From JBGPLJ01 sp963826145 (lineage in GTDB: Bacteria > Pseudomonadota > Gammaproteobacteria > Steroidobacterales > Steroidobacteraceae), in contig CAWGVW010000001.1 in the NCBI GenBank assembly GCA_963826145.1, positions 1,488,001 through 1,552,000 on the forward strand: a DNA stretch of 64,000 nucleotides. The letters are read 5' to 3'. This document shows, one piece after another, positions 45,161 to 54,917 of the stretch (positions are counted from its first letter, which is position 1; each line of letters opens with the position of its first letter). The position numbers and the translations under genes are program-made. A model generated the notes under the pieces. That model searched no databases. It was not told the origin of the DNA and worked only from the letters and a program-made list of their open reading frames with translations.

Positions 45161-47655
45161 GGAACTGCCTTGCGCCTTTGAGCGACCAGTGCGCGGACCG
45201 CTGCCGCGGAATCGAGCTCGAGCGCCTGCCCGGCCAGTGCACGACAGCCGGCGAGCGTGAGCGGACGAATCGATGCCTTGAGCTCGGCAATCTTCGACGG
45301 CACGGCGGACAAACCGACAACGCCGAGGCCGATGAGCACGGGCGCCGCGGCGAGGTCCGACGCTACGCCGCCGCAGACTGAAACCCGCCGACTGTGCTTG
45401 CGCGCGCCGTCGACCGTGGCCGCAATGAGCCGCAGCACGGCCGGATGCAACGCATCGAGGTGCACGGCGAGCTGCGGATGACCGCGATCCATGGCGAGCG
45501 CGTATTGCGTCAGGTCATTCGTGCCGATGGAAAGAAAATCCGCCTCGGCCGAGAGCGTGGCCGACGTGAGTGCGGCAGCCGGCGTTTCGATCATGATGCC
45601 GAGAGCGAGCGTCTGTGCCAGGCCGAGCTCGCCCCGCTCCTCGGCAAGGATCTTGCGAACTTCACGGATCTCGCCTGCCTCGGTGATCATCGGGAGCAGC
45701 ACCCGGCACTGGCCCCTGGGCATCACGCGAAGCAGTGCCCGCAGCTGGGTCCGAAGCAGGTCCGGCCGCCAGAGACTTGTGCGAATGCCTCGAAGACCGA
45801 GCGCTGGATTCTCCTCAGGCGGCATCGGCAGGTACCCGATCGGCTTGTCGCCGCCCGCATCGAGCGTCCGGATGACCAAGGACTTACCTGAGAAGATATC
45901 TGCAATCTCTTGATATTGCTTATGTTGATAGTCCTCTTCTGGCGCCGATTGCCGCTCGAGAAAGAGAAACTCTGTGCGCAAAAGGCCGCAGCCCTCGGCG
46001 CCCTGCGCCATCGCCGTACGCGCGTCCGCGGCTGATCCGATGTTCGCCAGGATCTCGATGCGCTCTCCATCCGCCATGCGACAGTCGGTCGCAGCTTCGG
46101 CGAGCGCGGCGGTGAGGCGCGACCGGTTCTCGCTCAGCGCTAGCCGCGCCGCGTCTTTTTGTGCGGCGGTTGGTGTCGACAGGAGACGGCCTTCCTCCGC
46201 ATCCAGTACGACCTCTGTGCCCTCCGTCACGGCACGAATCGCAGGGCCCGCAGCAACGATCATCGGAACGCCGGCAGCAGCCGCGAGGATTGCTACATGC
46301 GACGTCGGCCCACCGCCGCCAACGCAGATGCCCGCGACCCGGCCAATCGGGAGCCCCACGAATTGCGAGGGCAGCAACTCGTCAGCGAGCACGATGGCTT
46401 CATCCGGCAAGCTTATGGCCGTCGACGTGCCGGCAAGTGCCATGAGGACCTGGGCCGCGAGATCGTTGAGATCGTCGATGCGCTCATGCAGGCGAGTATC
46501 GCCAACGCCGCGGAGCACCGCGACACTCTCATTGACGGCGAGGCGCCAGGCAAATCCCGCGCTCTTGCCACTCGTAATTGAGGCCTCGGCACCTGCGATC
46601 AGGGTCTCATCGTCGAGAAATGCCAGATGCGCGGTCAGCACGTCGCGTGTCGACGCGTGCGCGCTCGCCGCGACCCGGCCAATTCGCTCCTTGACGGTCT
46701 CGCGCGCAGTGGCGAGCGCCTCCTTCTCCGTCGCGACGCCGCGCCCTTCCTCGTCAACGGAAGGCTCCGGGTGCACGAGATGAGTCGCACGGCCGACGGC
46801 AAATCCACGGCTCGCAACGATGCCCCGAATGACTCCGTCTTGTGCTGCGGCCTGTGGTGAGGGGGCGATAGTCGACACCGAATGCGCCGTTCCAGGCGAT
46901 TCGTGAATGCTGGCGAGCACGCTCTCGAGCGCATCGAGCGCCGCGTGCGCCTGCGCACCGCTAGCTGCGAACGTCACTGCATCACCCTTGCGCACTCCGA
47001 GCGCCATCAGGGCGACCGCGCTGCGAACGTTGGCCGTACGCCCGTTGATCGAAAGCTCAACGTCGGCTGCGGCACCCTTGATGGCATTGGCCAGCATGGC
47101 CGCCGGTCGCGCGTGTATCCCATATTCCAGTTCGATGACGAGGCGTCGCTCAAGCGTGCCGCGCGCTGGGTTCGCCTGCGCAACCGGAGCCGCGCCCGCA
47201 CCCTCAAGCTCGAACAGGGGATCGCCGACCTTGAGCGCACAACCAACGCTGCGGCGAACGATTGTGAATCCCGTGCCGTCGAGCAGGACGACGGGCGTCA
47301 GGAGGCTCGGAGCTGCGCGCGCCAGGGCATCGAGATCGAAATCGAGCAACGGGTCGCCGGCTTTCACCCGAGCACCGGCTTGCACGCGCGGCGTGAAACC
47401 GCGGCCACCGAGCTTCACGGTATCGATGCCGACGTGCAGCAAGATCTCCGCGCCGCCTGCCGCACGGATCGTTACGGCGTGACCCGACGATGGAATTGCC
47501 GCCACCTCACCATCGCAGGGTGCGTGCAACGTCGAGCTCGTCGGATCGATCGCGAGGCCGTCGCCGAGCAGCCGGCCTGCGAATGCCGCGTCGGGCACTT
47601 CCGCGAGCGGCGTGCTCCAGCCGGCGAGCGGCGCTATGAGTTTGAGTTCCCGCAT
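45157..47655 (-). CDS. PTS EIIA-HPr-EI fusion protein (NagF/FruB-like)
   Basis: 832 residues from ATG 47655. EIIA of the glucose type is at residues ~5-150 with the active His in EILLHVGIDTVKLGG. HPr is at ~170-255 with LEYGIHARPAAMLANAI. Enzyme I is at ~275-832 with the phospho-His in GGGGPTSHVAILAAAAG, PEP-site GCGLLRTEFLFLERQ and IMIETPAAALTSATL, and the active Cys in VSVCGGVASDLAAAP. One chain carries phosphate from PEP to NagE. The frame is open upstream into the hexosaminidase tail, but no fusion is likely because that gene's own stop (TAG at 47667-47669) lies in a shifted frame. Confidence 0.92.
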   Translation of the reverse strand: MRELKLIAPLAGWSTPLAEVPDAAFAGRLLGDGLAIDPTSSTLHAPCDGEVAAIPSSGHAVTIRAAGGAEILLHVGIDTVKLGGRGFTPRVQAGARVKAGDPLLDFDLDALARAAPSLLTPVVLLDGTGFTIVRRSVGCALKVGDPLFELEGAGAAPVAQANPARGTLERRLVIELEYGIHARPAAMLANAIKGAAADVELSINGRTANVRSAVALMALGVRKGDAVTFAASGAQAHAALDALESVLASIHESPGTAHSVSTIAPSPQAAAQDGVIRGIVASRGFAVGRATHLVHPEPSVDEEGRGVATEKEALATARETVKERIGRVAASAHASTRDVLTAHLAFLDDETLIAGAEASITSGKSAGFAWRLAVNESVAVLRGVGDTRLHERIDDLNDLAAQVLMALAGTSTAISLPDEAIVLADELLPSQFVGLPIGRVAGICVGGGGPTSHVAILAAAAGVPMIVAAGPAIRAVTEGTEVVLDAEEGRLLSTPTAAQKDAARLALSENRSRLTAALAEAATDCRMADGERIEILANIGSAADARTAMAQGAEGCGLLRTEFLFLERQSAPEEDYQHKQYQEIADIFSGKSLVIRTLDAGGDKPIGYLPMPPEENPALGLRGIRTSLWRPDLLRTQLRALLRVMPRGQCRVLLPMITEAGEIREVRKILAEERGELGLAQTLALGIMIETPAAALTSATLSAEADFLSIGTNDLTQYALAMDRGHPQLAVHLDALHPAVLRLIAATVDGARKHSRRVSVCGGVASDLAAAPVLIGLGVVGLSAVPSKIAELKASIRPLTLAGCRALAGQALELDSAAAVRALVAQRRKAVP

Positions 47656-47666
47656 CGCTCGGCAGT

Positions 47667-50028
47667 CTATTCGCGTGACGCGAATCCAGTCGATGGCCCA
47701 GATCGGGTCGACGCCATTCTGCGTGAACGCGAGACAAAGGTCGTGCGTGCCCGCGCGCGGCTCCAGGCGAACCGGTGGCAGTGTCGTCACCGCGTCGTTG
47801 GCGACCGCTGGCGCGAGCGGCAGCACGGCGATTCGCTCGCCCTGGCAAGTTGTCGAGCCGGACCTCGAGTTCGCCCGCCGGTGATTCCGGGCTTGCCAAA
47901 CCTGATCTTGCGCACGTCATCACCGATCTGGAAGTTGAACGGCAATTGGCCGACTGCGGCCGTGATCGTTGCGCCACGCGTGAGATCGGCTGCAGCGTAG
48001 AGCCAGCAGGGATTCATGAGATCGATCAGAAGACTGCCCTGCGGCCCCGCGACCGCTCCGTCGTCCTCCAGTGCGAGCGGCAGTGCCTCGCCGCAGAGCT
48101 GGAGGTCACGGCTCGTGCGCGTCGCGATAGCGGCCGGATCGAGACGCTGCGTCACGACCGTCGACAGCTGCCGAGCGCCGACGAAAAGTCGCCGCGCGCA
48201 GTTCACCAATCGGCGCCACCTCGAGCGGCGCCTGCGAATCGCGTCGATGCGGCCGTCGGATCGGAGCCGTCGAGTCGTGTAGCGGATGTCGCCGAATCCG
48301 GTGGCGTTCGACAGTTCGACGGCGACCTGGCCATGCGCCGGGTGAAACTGCGCCGCGACGCGCACCGCGAAGGGGCTGTCGGATGCGCGAATGCCCAGCG
48401 TCCGATAGCGGCCGTATTGCGGCACCAGGCGCTCGACGAATGCCGGCCAGTCGAGCCGCTCCGCCGGCGACCAGCCGACCTCCGCGAGCGCGGCAACGCG
48501 CGGGAATGTCATGAACTCGACGCGTTCCGGCGTGCGGATGTGCTCGGTCCAGAGATCCGCCTGCAGGCCAAGCACGTGGCTCGCCTCGTCCGGCGTCAAC
48601 GTCGCGGGCAGCGGATTGAAACGATAGATATCCTCGGCTGTGATGACGCCGCCCCGCCCCGGCGGATCGTTCGGCGCATCGCTCTGCACGTGATCAAGGT
48701 ACAGCGTCGGCGACGGCGAGAGCACCGTGTCGTGGCCCGCGTGGGCAGCGGTCACTGCGCCATCGACGCCGCGCCAGGACATGACCGTGGCATGCGGCGC
48801 TATGCCGCCTTGCAGGATTTCATCCCAGCCAATGAGCCGGCGACCGTGCTCGCTCAGATGCCGCTCCATGCGATGCACGACGAAACTCTGCAAGCGCCGC
48901 TTCGTTCGGTAACGCCGAGTTCGCGCATGCGCGCCTGCACCCGCGACGACAACGTGCCATTGCGTCTTGACCGCTTCGTCGCCACCGACGTGAATGTACT
49001 CACCGGGAAAGAGCGTCATCACTTCATCAAGTACGTCTTCGAGGAATTTCAGCGTCGGCTCATCGACGTTGTAGAGGTTCGTGTAGATGCCCCAGTCGGA
49101 GGGCACGGACTTCGGCGGCGCGTCCGTAGACGCCGAGCTCCGGATACGCGACGATCGCCGCGGTCGCATGGCCCGGCATTTCGATCTCCGGCACGATCGT
49201 GATGCCGCGCTCGGCCGCGTATTCGACAAGATGACGTACGGTCTCCTGCGAGTAGAAGCCACCGTAGAGGCGCGGCTTGCCCGTCGACGGGTCGATGTCC
49301 GCCTGCGCCGCATGGCCAGCCGGCACGCGCCACGCTCCAACCTCCGTGAGTCGCGGATATTTCTTGATCTCAAGGCGCCAGCCCTGATCGTCGGTCAGGT
49401 GCCAGTGCAGAACGTTCAGCTTGGTTGTCGCCATGCCGTCGATAAAGCGCTCGATCTCGGCCGGCTCCTGGAAGTGGCGTGCGGAATCGAGCATGACGCC
49501 GCGCCAGCGAAAGCGCGGCGAATCGACGATGCGCATCGCGCCGAGCTTCACCTCGGGCGCCGCAGACTCATCCGCCGTCACGAGCTGCCACAGCGTGATC
49601 GCTCCGTAGAAGAGGCCTCGGCGGTCGCGCGCGGCAACACGGATGCGTTTCGGCTCGACCACCAGCGTGTAGCTCTCCGGATCCGATCCCTCCGCCTTGG
49701 GATCGAGCACGAATTCGATCAGCGGCGCACCGGGCCTCGAATTAAGGCCAAAGGTGATGCCGCGGCTCTTCAGCACAAGGTCGCTGAAGTAGCGCGCAAT
49801 CCAATTCAGGCCTGGATCGTTTCCACCAAGGACGGTTGTATCCGAGGAGACGGTGAAACTACCCGGCATCAGCGTAACTACCGCCGGAGCCGGGATGACG
49901 GCCACCGACGCCTGCGCGGGGGAACGCGCCGACGGCAGCGACCGGCATCCCGCGATGAGCAGGAGGCAGACAAGTACGGTATTGCGATGAATCGAGCTCA
50001 CGGCGGCCCCCGGCATGGCGCTCAACAT
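47667..50028 (-). CDS. Beta-N-acetylhexosaminidase, GH20 lipoprotein, frameshifted
   Basis: About 785 residues. The signal peptide ends in a lipobox (VLVCLLLIAGCRSL); ATG 50028 or 50016 could start it. GH20b domain residues ~40-165, then the catalytic barrel from ~170 (VDSPRFRWRGVMLDSARHFQ, LNVLHWHLTDDQGWRLEIKK, EIEMPGHATAAIVAYPE). The catalytic Asp-Glu pair is in YIHVGGDEAVKTQW, and TVMSWRGVDGAVTAAHAG follows. A C-terminal carbohydrate-binding-like domain ends WAIDWIRVTR. Frame changes lie near 49125, 48945, 48275, 48200, 47870 and 47670. It removes terminal GlcNAc from chito-oligosaccharides outside the cytoplasm. Confidence 0.88.
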
Positions 50029-50046
50029 ACCCCTCTCAACATAAAC

Positions 50047-50078
50047 AAAGGGCGGAGGAGTTTCCTCCTCCGCCCTTT
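50047..50078 (-). terminator. Intrinsic terminator of the TonB receptor gene
   Basis: AAAGGGCGGAGGAG (50047-50060) pairs perfectly with CTCCTCCGCCCTTT (50065-50078) around a 4-base loop, 35 bases after the receptor stop. On the minus strand the stem is followed by TTTGTTTAT, the T-rich tail of a Rho-independent terminator. It separates the receptor from the hexosaminidase gene, which starts within 20 bases on the same strand, so hexosaminidase and PTS genes may depend on read-through or on a promoter here. Confidence 0.85.
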
Positions 50079-50112
50079 CGCGGTGCCCAAGGGCATTCCG
50101 ATCCGCGCCGGA

Positions 50113-52887
50113 TCAGAACTTGACGCGTACGTTGAAGTAGTACTGCGCGCCGTTCTTATAGAAGGCTCGCGGCTGGTCCGTGTTGAGCGAGTAGTACTTG
50201 AGCGTCTCGTTGGTCAGGTTCTGCCCGTCCAGCACGAACGACAGGTGCTCGTTCAGAGTGTAGCCGAGCGTCGCCGAGAGTCCCGAGATGTCGTCCTGCG
50301 AGAACGCGCTGTTGCGATCGAGCCCGCTGAAGAACGCCGAGCGGTAGGTATATGAGAGGCGCGCGTTGAAATGCGCGTTCTCATACCAGCCGCTCAGGTT
50401 ATAGGTGTTCTTCGACGTGCCGACCAGCCGGTCATCCCCGTTCGTGACGAGCGAGGTCTGCTTGCCGTCCGCATACGTATAGTTCGCGTCGATGCCGAAA
50501 TGGTCCAGGAAGGTCTGCTTGTACGTGAGTTCGAAACCCTGCACCCGGCCCTTCGCATTCACCGGCACCGTGAGGAGGTAGGGAACATCGGCACCGTTCG
50601 GGAACAACGTGCTGTAGGTGAAGTAGGTCTTCGTCTCGCTGCCGAAGCTCACGTAGTTCTCGAGGTCCATGTAGAAGACGCCGACCGCGAGGAGCGACGT
50701 CTTCGCGAAGTACCACTCGAGCCCCGCGTCAACATTGGTCGAGCGGATGGGCTCGAGGTCCGGATTGCCGCCCGAGCCCGTGCCCGTACCACCAACCGTC
50801 GCCGGCGGCGTGAGATCCGTGAACCCGCCGAGTGCCGAGTAGTCGGCACGTGTCATCGTCTTCGACAGCGCGAAGCGCGCAACGAGGTCCTGGTTGAGGT
50901 CGATCTTGAGGTTCGCGCTCGGCAGGACGTCGTTGTACGTATGGCTGACCGGAATGGCGACGAACGGCCCGAAGAGCGATCCCGTGATCGCATCAGGATT
51001 GTTCGCGGTCGTCGAAGCCGTGTAGGTCGTCACGTCTTCTTTGGTCTGCACATAGCGCAGGCCGACATTGCCGCTCCAGTTCGAACCCTTGAAGTCGAAC
51101 TGCGCGTAGGCCGCCGTGTTCTCTTCCTTCACGCCGAACCAGTACTGGTAGTAGCTGCGCTCGATCGGATCGCGCTGGACGTCGCTGGTCGCCGTAGTGC
51201 CCGTCCAGAGGTTGTACTCCGCGAGCTGCGATGGCGTCCAGTACCAGACGTCGGTCGGGAAGGCGCCGCCGAATGTATTGAAATTCGACGGATAGTTCGT
51301 GAAGGTCGTCGGGTAATGCGCGGTGTCGACGCCGCCGCCGCCGGTCGTGCCGCCGCCGAAGGTCGGGCCCTGCGCGATCGCATTCTTCGAGTCGCGTTCA
51401 TGCTTGTTGTAGCGCAGGCCGAACTTGAGGTCCGTCCAGGCGCCCTTGTCCATGTTGAAGTTGCTGTCGATCTGCGCCCAATCTTCCTGGTCCTTCACGT
51501 CGATAAGTTGCGCGCCGAAAATCCAGCCGAAATCGGTCGGCGCGCCGCCCGGCTTCACCGGCGCCGCATTGTCGGTCGCGCCAAGATTGAAATTCGGCGC
51601 ATTGCTGAGACCGTCCAGGGACCAGCCGGCTCCCATTGAGGTGCCCGGCAATGTCTCGGATACGTCCTGGGTCGGAGTCTTGCCGTGACCGGTCGATGTG
51701 CCGATCTGCATGCTGAAGGTCAATGCGTCGCTTGCACGAAAGTCGGCATCGAGGCTGCCGTAGTTCGACGTCGCCTCTTCATCCGGCCGCGAGATCTGGT
51801 CGTACACGCCGTAGAACGTGCCGTTGACCGGCGAGAAATTCGCCTGCGTCAGCGTGCCATTCGTCACGACGTAGCCCGGATCCGGCGACTGGCCACCGCC
51901 GCTCGCGATGTAGTGGGTATTCCACAGCAGGTAGTTGCGGTTGTAGTTGCCCGCGTCGAGCTTCGAGTAGAAGAACTGGCCATCGAGCGAGAAATTGTCG
52001 CTGGCCTTGAACTGGACATCGATGAGTCCGCCCTTGCGCTCGCGCTCCTGTTCAAAGAGAGCGGCGCCGATCAGCGCGGGGTAGGCAACATTGGCAAGGT
52101 CAGGATGCGCCGTTGCAATGGCGCTGCCCGGCGCAATGTGTTCGTAGCCGAGGAGTTCCACGCCGTCGCGTCGCAGATGGCGCTTTTCATCGAAGCCTTG
52201 AATGAGGATGCCGAAATTGCTTGCGTCGTTCTTCCAGCCGAAGAGCGCGCTCAGCTGTGGATCGGTCTTGTCCGGTAGGTCCGCATACACAGCACCGACG
52301 GAGGCGGAGACGGTGATGTTGTCTTTGAGATCGAGCGGTCGGCGGGTGATGATGTCGACGGAACCTGCGACGCCGCCCTCGACCAGCCCGGCTTCCGAGC
52401 TCTTGTGGACCAGGATTCGGCTTACGAGCTCTGAGGGCAGCAAAGTGTAGCTGACGCTGCGACCAACTTGCTGCACCTGGTTCAGCACGAACCAGTCACC
52501 GGCGGCGACGTTGTGGCCGTTGATGAGGGTCTGCGTGAGACTCGGATTCGTGCCGCGCATGCTGATGCGATCGTTCTCGTCGAACCCGCCTTCGTTGGCG
52601 CTCGCCGAACTCGTCGTGACGCCCGTGACACGCGCCAGCGAATCGGCGACGTTCTTGTCGGGCATCTTGCCGATGTCCTCGGCCGTGACGACCTCGACAT
52701 GCGAGTCGGAGTTACGCTTCGTCTCGAGAGACTGCTGCTCGGAGTAGCGAATGCCCGAGACGACGACCTCCTCGATCACGTCGTTCGGCTTCGCATTCGG
52801 ATCGTCCGCCGCGCGCGCCCGATCGTTCTGCCCGAACAGGGCGATGGCGACAGCGGTTCCTACCAACGTCGACCTGTGGATTCTCAT
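50113..52887 (-). CDS. TonB-dependent receptor, probable chito-oligosaccharide/GlcNAc uptake
   Basis: 924 residues, intact. Signal peptide (RIHRSTLVGTAVAIALFGQ, cut after ARA). A TonB box precedes the plug (IEEVVVSGIRY). Plug domain ~45-165 (DIGKMPDKNVADSLARVTGV, RISMRGTNPSLTQTLINGHN). Beta-barrel to the last residue Phe (YYFNVRVKF). Proteins of this type with the MPDKNVADSLARVTGV plug occur beside nag genes in Caulobacter and Xanthomonas relatives and take up chitin oligosaccharides. The neighbouring GH20, nagA, nagB and PTS genes support that substrate. It is divergent from gntR. Confidence 0.9.
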   Translation of the reverse strand: MRIHRSTLVGTAVAIALFGQNDRARAADDPNAKPNDVIEEVVVSGIRYSEQQSLETKRNSDSHVEVVTAEDIGKMPDKNVADSLARVTGVTTSSASANEGGFDENDRISMRGTNPSLTQTLINGHNVAAGDWFVLNQVQQVGRSVSYTLLPSELVSRILVHKSSEAGLVEGGVAGSVDIITRRPLDLKDNITVSASVGAVYADLPDKTDPQLSALFGWKNDASNFGILIQGFDEKRHLRRDGVELLGYEHIAPGSAIATAHPDLANVAYPALIGAALFEQERERKGGLIDVQFKASDNFSLDGQFFYSKLDAGNYNRNYLLWNTHYIASGGGQSPDPGYVVTNGTLTQANFSPVNGTFYGVYDQISRPDEEATSNYGSLDADFRASDALTFSMQIGTSTGHGKTPTQDVSETLPGTSMGAGWSLDGLSNAPNFNLGATDNAAPVKPGGAPTDFGWIFGAQLIDVKDQEDWAQIDSNFNMDKGAWTDLKFGLRYNKHERDSKNAIAQGPTFGGGTTGGGGVDTAHYPTTFTNYPSNFNTFGGAFPTDVWYWTPSQLAEYNLWTGTTATSDVQRDPIERSYYQYWFGVKEENTAAYAQFDFKGSNWSGNVGLRYVQTKEDVTTYTASTTANNPDAITGSLFGPFVAIPVSHTYNDVLPSANLKIDLNQDLVARFALSKTMTRADYSALGGFTDLTPPATVGGTGTGSGGNPDLEPIRSTNVDAGLEWYFAKTSLLAVGVFYMDLENYVSFGSETKTYFTYSTLFPNGADVPYLLTVPVNAKGRVQGFELTYKQTFLDHFGIDANYTYADGKQTSLVTNGDDRLVGTSKNTYNLSGWYENAHFNARLSYTYRSAFFSGLDRNSAFSQDDISGLSATLGYTLNEHLSFVLDGQNLTNETLKYYSLNTDQPRAFYKNGAQYYFNVRVKF

Positions 52888-53151
52888 AGGCTCGTTTCCC
52901 CTTAGGCTCTCTTTTGGCGGCGTGCTGGCGCATCGTTGGCGCTACAACACAGTGTCTCGGTCTACAGGACCAATTGAGTGCCAATATAGTATCAGTCGTG
53001 ACGAATTGCTATCCCTGTTTAGTACCATTTACACAACAACCGCTGGATAGCCCTTCTAACAAGGAGTTACAACCCTACCAATTACGCTGTGCGTGACAAC
53101 TGGTATGATATTGGTAATATCTCGCCTGTCGGACATTGGAGGAGAGGCGAA
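52888..53151. promoter_or_regulatory. Divergent regulatory region between TonB receptor and gntR, with candidate GntR operators
   Basis: 264 bases of clearly lower GC than the genes around it, with no convincing ORF. A perfect palindrome GATATT-GGT-AATATC lies at 53107-53121, 30 bases before the gntR start. TTGGTA/TACCAA or similar half-sites recur (near 52965, 52978, 53075, 53112), and CCAATATAGTATCAG near 52979 resembles the reverse complement of CTGGTATGATATTGG near 53099. This arrangement suggests several sites for the adjacent GntR regulator controlling both directions. Promoter boxes cannot be fixed by eye. Confidence 0.5.
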
Positions 53152-53895
53152 TTGACTTCCCTGTCGCTGAAATTGCGCCCGCTCGATGAATCGAGCAGCC
53201 AGCCTCTCTACCAGCAATTGCAGCGTGCGCTGCGCGACGCGATCGAGCGTCGCCTCGTGTCACCGGACGATGCGCTGCCGCCCGAACGCGATCTCGCAAC
53301 CGATCTTTCCGTCTCGCGCATCACCGTGCGCAAAGCGATCGATGGACTCGTGAGCGAGGGACTCTTGGTACGCCGGCAAGGCTCCGGCACTTTCGTTTGC
53401 GCGCGGGTCGAAAAGAATTTCTCGAAGCTGACCTCGTTCTCCGAAGACATGCGCGCGCGTGGCCGTACTCCGCGGAGTGTGTGGCTCCGCCGTTCCGAAG
53501 GGACGGTAACGCCGGAAGAAGCGCTCTCGCTGCGCTCGAGCCCGGGCACGCCCGTGTATCGCTTCCATCGCATTCGCTTCGCCGACGACGCGCCCATGGC
53601 CGTCGAATACTCGACCGTGCTCGCCTCCTGCCTGCCCTCGCTTGACGCCGTCGAGACCTCGCTCTACGAAGCGCTCGAAAAGAGCGGCAATCGTCCTGTG
53701 CGCGCGCTGCAGCGCCTCAGGGCCATGCTTTTCAATGCCGAGCAGGCGGAACTCCTCGGCGCGAAGGAGAAGGACGCGGGCCTGCTCGTTGAGCGCCTCG
53801 GCTTTCTCAAGGACGGCCGCGCGGTGGAGTTCTCGCAATCCTGGTACCGCGGCGATACCTACGATTTCGTCGCCGAACTCAGCGCGCCGACGTGA
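53152..53895 (+). CDS. GntR-family (HutC subfamily) regulator of GlcNAc genes
   Basis: 247 residues from TTG 53152, chosen for the near-perfect GGAGGAGAGG just upstream. The winged-helix domain is at residues ~15-80 (PLYQQLQRALRDAIERRLVS, LPPERDLATDLSVSRITVRK, EGLLVRRQGSGTFVCAR). The C-terminal UTRA ligand domain is at ~95-240 (YRFHRIRFADDAPMAVEYST, EFSQSWYRGDTYDFVAEL). Relatives (NagQ, NagR, DasR) sense GlcNAc-6-P or GlcN-6-P. Its stop overlaps the nagB-II start, and it is divergent from the TonB receptor. Confidence 0.88.
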   Translation: MTSLSLKLRPLDESSSQPLYQQLQRALRDAIERRLVSPDDALPPERDLATDLSVSRITVRKAIDGLVSEGLLVRRQGSGTFVCARVEKNFSKLTSFSEDMRARGRTPRSVWLRRSEGTVTPEEALSLRSSPGTPVYRFHRIRFADDAPMAVEYSTVLASCLPSLDAVETSLYEALEKSGNRPVRALQRLRAMLFNAEQAELLGAKEKDAGLLVERLGFLKDGRAVEFSQSWYRGDTYDFVAELSAPT

Positions 53896-54917
53896 ATCTC
53901 GATACCCGAATGTTCCGCGAGGCGGCTGAAGCGCCCGCCGTCATCCGCTCGATGCTCGAGACCAACCGCGAGAGCCTTGAGCGTCTCGGCGAAGTGCTGC
54001 GCAAGGCGGCGCCGCGCGCGGTCGTAACGGTCGCCCGCGGCAGTTCCGATCACGCCGCGACCTTCGCGAAATACCTGATCGAAACCCGAGCCGGGGTGCT
54101 CGCCTCCTCCGCCGCGCCGTCGATCAGTTCGGTCTACGCCGCAAAAGCGGATCTCGAAGGCGTGCTCTGCCTCGCGATCTCCCAGTCGGGCGCGAGTCCC
54201 GATCTGCTCTCCTCCGTCGCCGCCGCGAAGAGCGCGGGCGCTCTGGTCGTGGCGCTTGTCAATGCCGACAACTCTCCGCTGTCGCGGGCCGCGCACCACA
54301 CCGTTGCGCTCAATGCGGGCCCCGAAACGAGCGTCGCCGCGACGAAGTCCTACATTGCCTCGCTCGCCGCGATCATCCAGCTGGTCGCCTCCTGGATCCG
54401 CGATCCGGCATTGACCGACGCGCTCGGAGCGTCACCGACACTTCTCGAAGCCGCATGGGAGCTTGACTGGAGTGCGGCAATTGCACGGCTGCAGTCCGCG
54501 ACCAATCTCTACGTCATCGGGCGCGGCCTCGGTCTCGGCATCGCGCAGGAAGCGGCGCTCAAGTTCAAGGAAACCTGCGGCCTGCATGCGGAAGCCTTCA
54601 GCGCCGCTGAGCTCCGTCACGGGCCGATGGCGCTCGTACGCAAGGGCTTTCCCGTACTCGTCTTCGCGCAGCACGATGAAACGCATGCGGGCACCGAGCA
54701 GCTTGCGTGCGATCTGAATAGTGCCGGCGCCGAGCTGATGCTCGCCGGGGCGGATGCCGAGGGTGCCGTCGTTTTGCCGACGCTGCGTGCGCATGCGGCA
54801 ATCGAGCCGCTCCTGATGATCCAGTCGTTCTATCGACTCGCGAACGCCCTCGCGGTCAGCCGCGGCCGCAATCCCGATCACCCGCCGCACCTCAGCAAAG
54901 TGACGGAGACGGTCTGA
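53892..54917 (+). CDS. nagB-II: Glucosamine-6-phosphate deaminase, SIS-domain type (NagB-II)
   Basis: 341 residues from GTG 53892 (GTGA overlap with gntR). Two SIS domains: first with VTVARGSSDHAATFAKYLIE, LAISQSGASPDLLSSV and ETSVAATKSYIASLAA; second with LYVIGRGLGLGIAQEAALKF and ELRHGPMALV. It resembles the isomerase half of GlmS without the glutaminase domain, as expected for NagB-II, which converts GlcN-6-P to fructose-6-P plus ammonia. It lies between the regulator and nagA with overlaps on both sides. Confidence 0.9.
   Translation: MNLDTRMFREAAEAPAVIRSMLETNRESLERLGEVLRKAAPRAVVTVARGSSDHAATFAKYLIETRAGVLASSAAPSISSVYAAKADLEGVLCLAISQSGASPDLLSSVAAAKSAGALVVALVNADNSPLSRAAHHTVALNAGPETSVAATKSYIASLAAIIQLVASWIRDPALTDALGASPTLLEAAWELDWSAAIARLQSATNLYVIGRGLGLGIAQEAALKFKETCGLHAEAFSAAELRHGPMALVRKGFPVLVFAQHDETHAGTEQLACDLNSAGAELMLAGADAEGAVVLPTLRAHAAIEPLLMIQSFYRLANALAVSRGRNPDHPPHLSKVTETV

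Noticed and set aside
45157..47826. Fusion of the hexosaminidase tail with the PTS EIIA-HPr-EI protein
   Set aside because: The shared frame arises from frameshifts near 47870 and 47670. A TAG at 47667-47669 in the neighbouring frame ends the hexosaminidase just after WIRVTR, and the EIIA domain starts normally at ATG 47655.
50371..51639. 422-residue plus-strand frame opposite the TonB receptor
   Set aside because: Arg/Val-rich shadow of the intact 924-residue receptor; no ribosome site or domain.
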